Program-made: the position numbers and the translations under genes
Source: Phlegmacium glaucopus
Taxonomy: Eukaryota; Basidiomycota; Agaricomycetes; Agaricales; Cortinariaceae
Reading direction: 5' to 3'
Assembly: GCA_015039465.1 (NCBI GenBank)
Contig: MU130381.1
Location: forward strand, 254,312 to 318,311
Length of the DNA stretch: 64,000 nucleotides
The notes under the pieces: model-generated
Told to the model about the DNA's origin: nothing
Databases searched by the model: none
The model's input: the letters and a program-made list of their open reading frames with translations, nothing else
Part shown: piece by piece, positions 1 through 11,653 of the stretch
How the letters are laid out: each line of letters begins with the position of its first letter
How positions within the stretch are numbered: position 1 is the stretch's first letter

Positions 1-3000
1 AGGGTAAGACGACAACATGCAAAATTAGTTGTCAACTACTTACGCATGGTGTTCCATAACGTGTGGCTAGCTCTTGAAGCTTCCTATCCTCTCGGTCCCT
101 CAGAATAGTTCGTCTCCCCAACCAACACCAAACGGAAGTCGATGCTAAACCGCTTAAATTAGATTTTGTGCGATGGATTATGGCTAGGATTTCAGAATCG
201 TAGAAAACATCAATATCTCGTGGAACTGGAGTTGCGGTGGTTCCAGTGATTACCAAAATTTCAATCGATACTGTCTGGATATCTGGAGATAGTTTGGAGG
301 GTCGGGATTGCGGTTTAAGAAGGCTCGTGAGATCAACCCGAGGTATGACTTCATCGGAGCGATCTTTTTTGGAGGTAAAAATCAACGCTTTGAGCCTGAG
401 ATTTACAAAAATATTTACCGAGGTAGATTATGTCTTTTGTCCTTGCTGCCACTGGTGACCCGATATTGTCGTTCGAGGGTTCGTCCAAATCACCTTGTCT
501 TTCAACCTCAATCGATGGTCGACCCTGGTTTACATTGATGCGAGTCAAAGTGCCTACAGGAGTTTGAGTAGGCGTTGCTTCTTCCTTTAGCGGAGGTAAA
601 ATGATGGCCGAATACTTTTCATAACTTGATTTTCGCTTTTCGGCTTGAATTTGTGAGAGTGCAGTTCGAGAATTCGAAGTGATCTCCACAGGACTAACGG
701 CCTTTGGTGCACAGTTGATCGGTGATGCATGAGATTCCAAGGGATTCTGTGACATCGCAACTTCATTGAGAGACTGTGAGACCTCCATAACAGTTATACG
801 ACTGCCTGTACTTGGAATGCGCGAATGTCTCCTTGGAGAAGGAAGTGCCTTTGTTGCATTCACAGGCGGTGACATAGAAGATGAGGGTTGTGGGGACTCA
901 AGAGGAGGAGTAAAGGATGGAGGTGGATTGATGAATGGGTCGTTCTGGGGAGATGCTACTTCAGTCGCGTTGTTCTCAGATGGAGGCATCATGTCAAGCA
1001 AACGAAGGCGATCTGACGCATGGTGTTGAGGAGTTTCTGACTCTGCAGCTTGCTTCAATGATGACGCCGATGTCCAGGATATAGAAGCTAAATCATCCCC
1101 TTTGTTTGAGGCAGAAGAAACCTTAAAGTCATCAGCAAGAGCTGCTGGTGAGTTCCAACCTCGCAATGCAACCGAATTCACGGTCGCTACAGATTGAGGT
1201 TTGACAACCACTTCCACTGAGGGGTCAGTTTCTGTGGGTCCCGGACATGCTGCATCAACGACGGGTAGTAGATCTTTCATCGTGTCAATCGCATCTTTAG
1301 ACTTCTTGGGTTTTCGTGCTCGAACTTTCGTCGGCTATCACACATCAAAGAGAAAAGGGGAATAGAAAGGGTAAAAAAAAGTTTTTCAGACGCAAAATAT
1401 GTTCACAATGCGGATAAATTCCAGAAAAAAGGGTACAAGATAGAAAAAGCACGAAGGACTAAAGTGAGTAGGTTCCGAGGCAAGGCATCACCAGGATTAA
1501 CGCACATGAATCAATGGCTTCCTTGATGAGGTTGCTTTCTCCGAATGAGGAGAAAAATGGGATCCCTTATCCTGTTTGGAAAAGTTCGTAGGATCATGCT
1601 TCATCCCTAACTCGTCAAGCCTTGGCATTTGCCTGAGGTCACCGGACGACTTGCTGGGTTTAATGACGACCATGGTCGAAGCAGATCCTAGACCTAGAGG
1701 TTTGTCGTGAACTAAACTTTCATCTAACCGCGTTGGTTCAGGGCTAGGAAGGTCGATTTCTTTCGGAGTTGCTGCCTTTGCCAGGGAGGGTAAAGATGCC
1801 ACAGATTTCAAAGTTCGAGAGCTGCCAGTTGCATGTGTGGAAACCTTAAGGCTGTCCGATATCATGTTCGCAGTATTAAGCGTTGTCGACCGTCGCATAA
1901 CATCGGGATAAGAGGTGGTTGGACGCGTCGGCGATGTGTCCGCCTGTATGGGTTGCCAGCGATCCAAAACAGCATTCTTCCTTCCGCTAGCCGGCCGAGA
2001 TTTACCCGGAGATGGAGTAGTTGGAAAGGATGTTTCCAATTCAGCACTGACTTTCACCATGCTTTGGACAAAACCACGTCCTTGAAGTCTACTGATGCTA
2101 GGAGTCGGGTCTTTCTGGCTCAGAGGCTTCTGAAAAGCTGGGGAAGGCATGTATGTGGGAGGAGTTTGAGGTAAGATCGAGGGCACCTTTATATCGGGCC
2201 GAATAGGTTGGGCCAAACCAAGTGCGGAATTCGACGATCTAGAAGGCGTTGGTGAAACTGATGAACGAGATAGTTCATGAGAAGTTCTGATACTACGAGA
2301 GTATGAAGGAGTAGAGGTAGTACGATCTCTTGTCGAGGTTCTTGCGCCAAACTCTTTGGTTGGAGACGGACGGGTATTGACAGAAGGAGAAGATGCAAAG
2401 CTTGATGTCCCTCCTCGTGCAGGATGAGAGGTGCTGTTACTTTCCAGTTCTTTTAGAGTTGGCGTGCTGGTTGTTCGCTCTCGACTACCTGCCTTCTCAT
2501 CACCCCTGATCTGGCCCAATGTTGATGTCGACTTCGAAGCCGTTGGAAGATACGATTCAACACCAACCACGTTGTGTGAATTATTCGGCTTAGTCACCAT
2601 TCCAGGCATCGCAATACCGCCTTTTCCAAAAATTGGATGAGGTGCAGAAAGATCAGGTTGACTAAACTGTGTTGGGTCATGAACATCTTGTTGCGGGGCA
2701 TGACGGTTAAGGCGAGGACCTGTCGCACGACCACCTATGAACGCTGCAAGCGAACTGGCTTCTGATTTCTGAGATGCCTGCGCGGCAGCTTTGTCAGGAT
2801 TATGAATGTTATTGGTGTCCATGAGTTTGCGCAGAGGAGTGTCTCTTGCCCTCTCAGACGAATCTATTCGAGCTGTCAGAGGCTTGACCGGGCTTTGGGC
2901 TCCAACAAATGGTGATGTTGCTTTCGGAGTCACGGAGATCGTTGATATATGGGTGTCAGATTTATTACTATACCCAGCCTTGAGAAGGCCAGCGGAAGAA

Positions 3001-4075
3001 AATGCAGTTGAGACGGAAACTGGTGGCGATCTCGATGTCGAATTCGGGACATTAGATAGAGCACGGTCAGCAAGTTTGTTTGAAACTTTCGAGTCGCTGG
3101 AATACGATTCGTGCTTCTGTCCAGTATCCTTCTTTGTGGGTAGAACTGAAGGTGTCGAAGAAGTAGATTCGGTCGTGCGCAAAGCAGGGCGATTAGATTG
3201 GGGGGTTTCAGTACCCAGATACATGGGACTCTCTTCAACTTTTGCACTATATCTTTCGGCTACTTTTGAGGGGCCCGTAAAAGAGCGCCGAGAGATATTG
3301 ACGGAGCTGAGATTACTCGTCTCAATCTTACTAGATACATTTACAGTGGAGGGCGAGGGCGATTTAGGTTTTGCAGTGAAAGAGGGACGATAGCGTTCAG
3401 ACGATTCAGAGCCCGAGTTCGATCCGTGAACATTGGAGCCTTTCTTGTCCGCCATCCCCGGCATCGCAATGCCTCCTCTTCCAAATATTGGATGCGGATG
3501 ACTGGTATCGGGTTGCACGAATTGTGTCGGATCGTGGGCATCTTGCTGGGGAGCGTGGCGGTTGAGTCGAGGGCCAGAGGCACGACCCCCTATGAAAGCA
3601 GCAAGGGAGGTTGATCCAGGTTTCTCAGTAGTAGAGCGGACAGGAGCTGAAGTTTTATCTGGATTGTAGACGTTATTTGAGCCCATGAGTTTTCGCAATG
3701 CAGTGTCCCTGTCGAGTTGCCGTTCAACACCAGAATTATCGGAATAATTATCTTTGGCGCTGATGGGTAGGTTCAAGTCTTCTTTGTTATTAGCTAGATT
3801 GCGTGTATCAGTTTCGTGCGTAATGCCGTGGAGACTAGAGACATACATGTATCCAAATTGTTGAAGCGGCTCTCTGTGTCCATGCCACTTCTTCTTCGAA
3901 GTCGCGCCTGCCTAGCTGTGACAATCTCATCCTCCAACCTCTTCTGCTCAGCTTCTTCGTCTGCATCGACTTGTTTTTGGAGGGCCTTGATCTTGTTCGT
4001 CCATTCTGCTAGGTCTGTTTCTGGCTTAGACAAGTCAGACGTTGGGTTTAACGAGGCCGAGAATAATGAGGCCAT
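1..4075 (-). CDS. Gelsolin/villin-type actin-binding protein with long N-terminal region (partial, 3' end off window)
   Basis: Four exons can be joined in frame: 4075-3847, 3793-1506, 1334-419 and 363-44. A GTAAGT donor at 43 leads off the left edge, so the C-terminus is missing. The N-terminus has a short charged helix (about residues 20-60, rich in K/E/R). About 1,000 Ser/Thr/Pro-rich residues follow, carrying two copies of a module with LRKLM, NPDK, SLAAFIGGRA, GPRLNRHAPQQD, HDPTQF and GGIAMPGM blocks. The last exon reads as a gelsolin repeat (DIDVFYDSEILAIIHR, then SVWCWLGRR, then RKLQELATRYGT). Fungal gelsolin-like proteins with an N-terminal DUF4045-type region have this order. Expected role: calcium-regulated capping or severing of actin filaments in the cytoplasm. 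The intron at 1335-1505 (171 nt) is unusually long for this window and could hide a small exon. The gelsolin assignment is from recalled family sequence, not a search. Confidence 0.72.
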
Positions 4076-4288
4076 CGTCGATATCTAACCCTGGACTACT
4101 ATTTAAAGTCGGCTCAGGACGAACCGTTATCCCACAAGGCCCAAAAAGGCAGGAAATATAAAAGTCCTAAGTCGGGTAAACAAGTGTAATTTATGTACAG
4201 TAAATGTTTGTGGGGATAGTACTTAGTACTTAGTCCAGATTTTATTTAAATAATGCATTCCCCAAGCTTATGTTGTATAAACTCGGTT

Positions 4289-5234
4289 TTAAGCTAGTAA
4301 GGTGAACCAGGTCGTAACAACGACAAGGCTAGACAGGCTCAAGCCTGTGAAAACACCACGGGATAAAAGGGAGACATCGCCCAGCGCAGCAGAACTAGAA
4401 GATGCAGCGGCTGCAGTGTTAGCGCTTTCGACAATGCCGGATGGAGTCGCTCCATCTATGAGTCGAGAAAGTCAACTCTCTAAATCTTGACTGAAACATT
4501 GAACGGGTCTTACCAGTGAAAGATGCACCGCACTGTGATTGCAGGGCAGGGACAGCAGTAGTGGCTGCGGAAGGGAATGCCTTGTTAATATCGTTATAAA
4601 TTGCCTTGATGCAATTCGTGCAGGTGATATTAGTAGGAATATCGGCAAGACTGGATCCTGTCGCCAAGGAGGAGACAGTGGTGAGGTTGAGCTGGCCGAC
4701 CAGATTCTGGATATTGGTAAGAGTCTGGGTGATACAGTTTGTGCTTCCACTGAGGGAGAAGGGTTAATAAAACTGATATGAATCAAGAAGATGACATACT
4801 CCTTGAGGCAGACCACCTGGCGAACAGTAGGGTAATATTGCTCGACGAGGTTGGTTATGTCGGGGGTAAGGGATGGGGTGAAGCCTAAAGCACTCAAATC
4901 GTCTGCACATCCTGTGGTAATGTTTTGAACGACGGCCGCAAGAGTAGCGTTGCTACATGCTGGAGCGGCGCAAAGGTTTGTCAACCAGTTGTTAATGGGA
5001 CCAATGAGTGAGGCTGATGATGATGATCCTGAAATGACGGGAATGAGAGAAGTTGCGCTCAAGCAAGTTGCAGCATCAGTGTTTTGGACAATGCCTGTGA
5101 TACTAGATAAGCACTGGCTAGAAATTCTATTAGAGGAACATCAGCAAAAAGATAGGGGGTTGGATGTGATCTAGCACTAACGACTGAGCTGAGGCGTAAG
5201 CGACGAGGGCAACAAATGTGACAGCACGGAACAT
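4289..5234 (-). CDS. Secreted Cys-rich protein with predicted GPI anchor
   Basis: Exons 5234-5182, 5126-4800, 4749-4514 and 4455-4289 give 260 residues. The start ATG opens a typical signal peptide (MFRAVTFVALVAYASAQ, cleavage after about residue 17). The mature part has spaced cysteines (SQCLSS, AATCLS, LCAAPAC, TTGCADD, VVCLKE, TNCI, TCTNCIK, SQCGAS) and several N-glycosylation sequons. After a Ser/Ala-rich linker it ends in about 20 hydrophobic residues up to the stop, with no charged tail, as in GPI-anchored wall or plasma-membrane proteins. Introns are 50-58 nt; the first uses a GTTAGT donor. The gene is divergent from the coiled-coil gene at 5765. I do not recognise a named family. Function is unknown; a surface or cell-wall role is inferred only from topology. 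Confidence 0.8.
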
Positions 5235-5281
5235 GGTTACAAAGAGAGAGACGAATGAGTTTTCAACTACGCAGTCTGTCC

Positions 5282-5293
5282 CTTTTTATAAAA
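5282..5293 (-). promoter_or_regulatory. TATA-box-like element of the secreted-protein gene
   Basis: On the minus strand a TTTTATAAAAAGG-type sequence lies about 50-60 nt upstream of the ATG at 5234, followed by a pyrimidine-rich leader. This is a plausible core promoter. It is called from motif and position only. Confidence 0.45.
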
Positions 5294-5764
5294 CATAACA
5301 AATTGATTGACACAGCAATGCTGCCATAATCGCCATGGGCACACTGGCCGCACAGCATGTCAATACCTTCGGTTTACTTGACAGCTGAGCGCTGCATCTT
5401 AGGCTCCACACTTTATACTGTCTCTAGGGACAATTCATTGTTTCAAACCTAAAAATAGAGTGCATCTCTTCTTACTCGTCGAACTCTGCAGAATATTTAT
5501 CCTCCGTCGAGTCAGAGTGCGTTTCATGGCGAATAGTTGTATTTACTGACAGATAATCTCTACCCCAACTTCTGATAGACCGAAGCTATATCCATTTGAC
5601 AACGGGATCGCTGGAGAATCCCTTTTTTTCGTGAAATTCAGTCACTCGGCGGTTGCCCTGAATCTCCAGATTAACCTCAAGAGCGTTCTTGTTTTACCTG
5701 TTCATCAAGGCTCGGTTCTTATCAACCAATACCCCACCGAGAGCCTTGCTGTGTCTATCTCGTC
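5294..5764. other. Divergent intergenic region
   Basis: This is the shared upstream region of the secreted-protein gene (-) and the coiled-coil gene (+). A short plus-strand frame from about 5631 overlaps the next gene's start, but I see no convincing exon, repeat or RNA gene. An upstream exon of the 5765 gene cannot be excluded. Confidence 0.5.
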
Positions 5765-6979
5765 ATGCTGGAGTATTCTACCAAACCTCATGAAAAACTT
5801 GACCGTGAGTATACAACAATGGGCGAACAAAAATATCGCCAAAGTCTTCATCTACCTGTGTCATCAAACAAGGACTTGTTGACAACTGACCTCAGCAAGC
5901 GTGATGCTTCTGGTCATTCATCGAGTAAAGGCGGGACATTAACGTCAAGCAACCGCTCAACTGCCATGAACGACTCTTATCTACCTGAGTTTCAACCTAT
6001 GACTCTCGCTGTTTCTAGCTCCAAGTGTGCCCCACCCGCTTTGACATTCGCCCTATCTCGCGAAACTAGCATCTCGATGAATCTATGCGGACAGGTGGTC
6101 ACCTATAACCTAAAGAGTCTCGGACAAAACCCCCAAGTTATCATCGAACTCCTCAAGGTCACAAAAAGCGAATGTGCAAGTTGGATGATAGCAAGCGCAT
6201 TCTATCGTCGACGCGGAGAGCCAAGAAATGGAATCTCCGTCATGAAATCTTTCATTGAAGGTGAGAGTATTTCGTTACACATGCACCAATGGCCTCTTTT
6301 CTCATCCGGTGCAGAAATGATAGCAGGAGGAATAAAAGATGACTCAGAGGAGCTCAGACCGGCGTTCCTCCTGCTTTCTGGCTGCGAGACAGATTTGGCC
6401 AGGCTGGCGAAAAGTAGGAAAGAACCTGGGTCTGTGGTGCGCGCTCATTATACCGCGGCACAAGATTATCTCCAGAAAGTGTTCGGAAGAGCAGACCATT
6501 TGTGGAGTGCAGAAAGCAAGCACAATTTTTTCGATGCACAAGTCCTACCTGGCTCACTTTCTCAATCAGACGGAAGGATGCAGGTAGAGTTCTCGCCTCA
6601 ATCGAGCCCGAAAAACCCGGAACGAGATAGATCTTTGCGTAAACTACACGATGACCAAGGAGCTGAGATAGCTCGATTAAGGACACTCAAACGCCAAATA
6701 GAAGATGACTACTCTTATGAGCGCGATCTGCGTCGAAAGTATCAACGACGGCTCGACGACCTCGAGAAGGAATGCGAATTGGCCCGTAAAATGGAACGAT
6801 ATGCATTAGATCAGATCAAACGTGAAGTTGCGACTCGAAGAAAAGCTGAGGAAAGAGCTGAATCAGAGAGGAGAATGCGACAGGAGCTGATCCAAATTTC
6901 TGACAAACGGTTTGGCTTTGACGACATCATTAATTTGTGCGAAAAGAAGAAGCAAGAAGCCGAAAATATTTCCCCTTAG
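5765..6979 (+). CDS. Hypothetical protein with C-terminal coiled coil
   Basis: A single open frame of 404 residues, or 386 from the second Met at 5819. Residues 1-75 are Ser/Thr-rich. A central folded-looking region (about 85-255) has alternating hydrophobic and charged segments. The last 120 residues are highly charged with heptad-like spacing (ARLRTLKRQIEDDY, LRRKYQRRLDDLEKECE, KRRAEERAESE-like repeats), predicting a long coiled coil. No enzyme motif is visible. A GTGAGT donor-like sequence just after codon 16 (5801) means the true N-terminus may be spliced. I do not recognise it. The composition suggests a structural or scaffold protein with a lineage-restricted N-terminal part. Confidence 0.65.
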   Translation: MLEYSTKPHEKLDREYTTMGEQKYRQSLHLPVSSNKDLLTTDLSKRDASGHSSSKGGTLTSSNRSTAMNDSYLPEFQPMTLAVSSSKCAPPALTFALSRETSISMNLCGQVVTYNLKSLGQNPQVIIELLKVTKSECASWMIASAFYRRRGEPRNGISVMKSFIEGESISLHMHQWPLFSSGAEMIAGGIKDDSEELRPAFLLLSGCETDLARLAKSRKEPGSVVRAHYTAAQDYLQKVFGRADHLWSAESKHNFFDAQVLPGSLSQSDGRMQVEFSPQSSPKNPERDRSLRKLHDDQGAEIARLRTLKRQIEDDYSYERDLRRKYQRRLDDLEKECELARKMERYALDQIKREVATRRKAEERAESERRMRQELIQISDKRFGFDDIINLCEKKKQEAENISP

Positions 6980-7199
6980 TTGTATTGGTACTTTATTTCT
7001 CTTTTTGGAACTGTATAGTTGTGCGGAAATACCCGACGCCTCAAACCTTGATTTCTTATTCATTGCCAATTATAACAAGTACAAACACCAGCTCGTAAGG
7101 TCAGCCTGTGGACAGACCTCGCTGCTCGTCGTTGAACTTTCTCACTAACAGCCACTGCAGGTCAACCCTTTCCAGTCGCCACATTCAAGTTTTCTTAAA

Positions 7200-8090
<891 letters not shown>

Positions 8091-9736
8091 ACCCTTCTCG
8101 CCAGACCTGGCCTCGTCTTTTCTTGGTTGGTTATACAAGCAAATCTGGAGAGGGCGAACGGATTGTACCAACCTGGCGACGATTCTTATTTCTTTTATTT
8201 TGGCATAGACAGGCTTTTGTCATTCTTCCAAAATGCAACATGCCCTCATGTAATAACTACCCATGCTTGCCTGTTTAAAGCAACCACATTCAAAAACCTG
8301 TCTATACCATTTCCTCGCACTGAAGTATAAATTAAAGGAAAACGTTTGCGGATAAGCTTAGCGTCCTTCCTCTTTACATTTCCGCTGGTATCAATCTAAC
8401 TGGTGCTCGTGATACGTCAAGAGGAGCAGGCAAAACGCATGCCCCTCGGACGCCAATTGCTTTAACTTGATAGGAAACTGCCGACGTTATAGGAAGTTAT
8501 CGAACCATGATAGAGCGCTAACTGTTAACGCTGCGATCTGTTGGGAATTCTAGTTTGACACATTGTCGATGGCTAGAACCGCCCCAGTATTTAGTCTTCG
8601 AATCCAGACGAACAAGTCCTTCTATTTCCATATTGCTTACGGTCACCAGACTTTCCATCATGGATTGACTTGTACAAAAATGTATAAGCAGTTTCCCTGG
8701 CAAAAGCCGTGGTCTGTTAAAGCTTCGCGCACATGTTTCGAACAAGAATCTGTGGGATTTTACAACAGCTCCAACACAACACAAATGGGGAGATAAATAG
8801 AACCAAGTCGAGTCGTGTGTACACGGCCCGAGACGAAGTTTTGTTGCAGAACACACGGGTAGTTTTTAAATATAGGTACAATGCTGGATAGAATGGAAGG
8901 TAGATGTAATAAGTATGATGAAAAGGAGAAATGTTGTAGCCAAGTCACTTCCACCGTCTTTTAAGGAACAGATAATTAACAAGGTAATTGTGTAAGGTAA
9001 AAAGATCACCAAAGGGGATACGAAATTGGGACTCGATCCGGGGGCTATTCAAGTACAAGAGAGGCGGTAGTAGAGGCTGTTCGGCTGACGAGTCAGACGA
9101 ACATTGTGTATATAGGCTCCAGGCGTTTGGTTTCAGTGTTTCATGACAACAACCTCCGGAAAAAAAACCGGGCTAAAGTTGTTGAGGGCAGATAAATAAT
9201 CACGGTTAAATGGAATAAGATCAAATACGAGCACTGCTAGGTATGCGGAAGTCATGCGAGAATACTTTGGTCAAGGTGTGTGAGGTGGTTGGGCAGATAC
9301 GGAATATGGGTGTCGTTATGTATGATGAGTGGAGAGAGTGAGAAAAAGCTTCTCATGTCATTTTTGGTGTGCGTCTAAGGCTACAGAGATGAATATTTTG
9401 CGAAATAATCAAGCGCATTCGTTGCTTGTCGTTTACGATGACTTCGGAAAGTGGAGTAAAGCAGGTGTCCTGTAAAAAAGGGCAGTGCTATCTAGGTGAT
9501 AGATCACTTCCGTAATGCCATGTACGGCGGAAGGCGTCACAGATTTGTTTTTTTGATCCGTTTTCCACACAAGTGGTAAGTTTTGTGAGCGTTAAACATC
9601 CACAGAATGTCTATCCCAGAGGATGAAGAGATGTTCCCATTCCGATGAGGGGATAAACCATAGGATAAATCAACGAGCCCGAATTGCCGAAGAAGTAAAG
9701 ATCCAAGTTTAAGACACAATCAGGTAGCCGGAAGAG
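8091..9736. other. Intergenic region without recognisable gene
   Basis: This holds the 3' flank of RPS5 and the 3' flank of the minus-strand gene at 9737. The longest frames (8518-8856 and 9537-9719, minus) lack family motifs and clear splice context. No tRNA or repeat was seen. Long 3' UTRs are possible. Confidence 0.5.
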
Positions 9737-11653
9737 TCATCTGGGTACCGTGGGTCGTTGAGCTGAATGCGAAGGTACATGGGCCGGTGAAGGTCCGAGG
9801 CGATAGGACGTCGGAGGTTGAAGGTGTGCAGATGTCGGGGGTGCGCCATGACCATGTTCCAAGAGTTCTTCAGGCTTAGGTTTAGGAACAACGCCGTCCA
9901 GTCCCTTGTAGCCATATGCTTTACCGAACTCGTTGATCATGGCCTTTCCCATAAGGCACACCCATCCGATACCTTCGCCGTTTACGCATTGATCGGGCCA
10001 GTATAATTCACCTTCCTCGTCTTCAAAGTCGGGTTCGTGCTCTTCGGTAGGCAGGAGGGTGGTATACATCATTCGCGTCCAGGTCTTTGGAAAACAACGA
10101 CGCATGATTGGAAGCGTGAGCATGTTCTGTGGAGACATGCACCACGCCGTGGCTGAGAATCCCGAGGTCAAATCTTTGAGGCCTTGGACCAGGGTAGGAC
10201 CGATCGGCTCCGTAACGTCAGCCATCGCTTTCATAACATGGTCTGGAATTGGCTGAGGACCATTAGTTAGATACTCAGGAACCAACTTGCTCGGAACAAT
10301 TCCTGTATATTGGGATGCACGTGGCGCAGCCTGGGTTGCTGCAGGAGGTGCGGGTCGACTGGCAGCACTATCCGGCGTACTTTCATCTCGGTTCACAGGA
10401 GTAGAGTTAGCGCTATTCGGAGATGGCAGCATCGGTGGGGGTGGTTTGCCGTGGAGCAGACTAGCATTGATGCCCAGAATGGGATCACCTGCTGCAATGG
10501 CTTCCTCTGCCGCTGCGGCTATTTTATGGGAAGTGGTTGAATGAACTTTCTCCATATCTTTCTCTAGATTATGCCGGACCGAATGCAGCATCTTTCTTCC
10601 TTGAATAAAACCTTCAATCATCCAACTAAAAAAGATAATATAAACTCAAGGACAGAGACAGAGAATCGAAGCGACTTGCATCAAGGAAAGAAACGCCTTC
10701 TCTGCATCACTGCTGCCGCCTTTCTCTTCGTCCTTCCATTTCTGCTTGCACCACAATAGGAAGGCTTCGATGGTCGTCCACGTTTCTCTGTTGCAAATGC
10801 GACGACCATAATCTCTATTCCATATTGAGTATGTGAAACAGATGAGGGCATCTAGAAGTTCCAAGCGGGCAATCAGACCACCATACTTATGGTATGAGGA
10901 GCCAGGTTGAGGGGGATCTGGAAGCGGTCTATATTCCCGATGGGTTGGGGGATAAGTCGACCAAAAGCGAGCATCACCAGAATACTTGAGCATTCGACCA
11001 GCATTATGATACTTGTCATGTAGAGTGTCGTAATGGCGAATGGTGAGCTTTCCTTTCTTAGGTCGACGAATGGGGAGATCAACAGTGGACCCATGTGAAA
11101 CCGAAACGGTTACAGGAGGCTCCTCGCGCACTTCGCCATCTTCGCATGGTTCTGAGCGTAAGTTGGCATGTGGCGTCGGAAGAGGCTTTCGGTTAGATAT
11201 TGAAGGTGCCTCCACTGTCGAGGATTGGTAATGGGGTTGATGAGCTTGCTGTTGGTGCTGTAGGGGATGCTGATGTTGGGATTGTCTATCCGAGGCGGAG
11301 GTAATCTTGGGACGCTTGACAGTGTCAGGATCTGAGGAAGTATCCAACTTCCGCTTGAGGCCGGGGGCCGGTGAGGCGGAGCGAGAAGCTGGTGGCGATG
11401 GCGGTAGGGTGGATGGCAAAGGTGGGGGCAAGTCTGCAAGTATCTGGTATGATAGATATATGAGATGAAATGTGGGAGCAGAGGCAGATATGAAACGAAC
11501 CTCAAGAGTTTTGAGGAGTTGTTCACGAGTCCATCTCCTGTCGGTGATGGGTAAGAAGGATGACATGAGGCATGTTAATAGTACTGACTGTCTTTTGGAC
11601 TTTGCCGACGACGAGGAAGGCTGATTCGATGTTGTCGTGGACGACGATGGCAT
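9737..11653 (-). CDS. Conserved hypothetical protein with helical domain, GC-AG intron
   Basis: Two frames join through an intron with a perfect GCAAGT donor (intron 10626-10679), giving up to 620 residues. In-frame introns with weaker donors are likely near 11432-11488 (GTTCGT to CAG) and near 11548-11598, which would shorten it. The N-terminal third is Pro/Ser/Gln-rich. A helical domain then spans both exons: LHDKYHNAGRMLKYSGDARF, IARLELLDALICFTYSIW, WTTIEAFLLWCKQKW and, across the intron, LSLIWMIEGFIQGRKM. Next comes a Pro-rich linker and a second conserved-looking block (MRRCFPKTWTRMMYTT, EGIGWVCLMGKAMI). I do not recognise the family firmly. The arrangement of the helices loosely recalls the C-terminal homology domain of AF4/FMR2 (AFF) scaffolds, which would imply a nuclear transcription-elongation role, but this is a guess. 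Confidence 0.72.

Noticed and set aside
2806..3393. 195-codon plus-strand frame
   Set aside because: Antisense shadow of the Ser-rich exon of the gelsolin-like gene.
9023..9050. GGGACTCGATCC, tRNA T-arm-like on the minus strand
   Set aside because: Flanking bases do not form a 5-bp T-stem and no acceptor stem partner exists.
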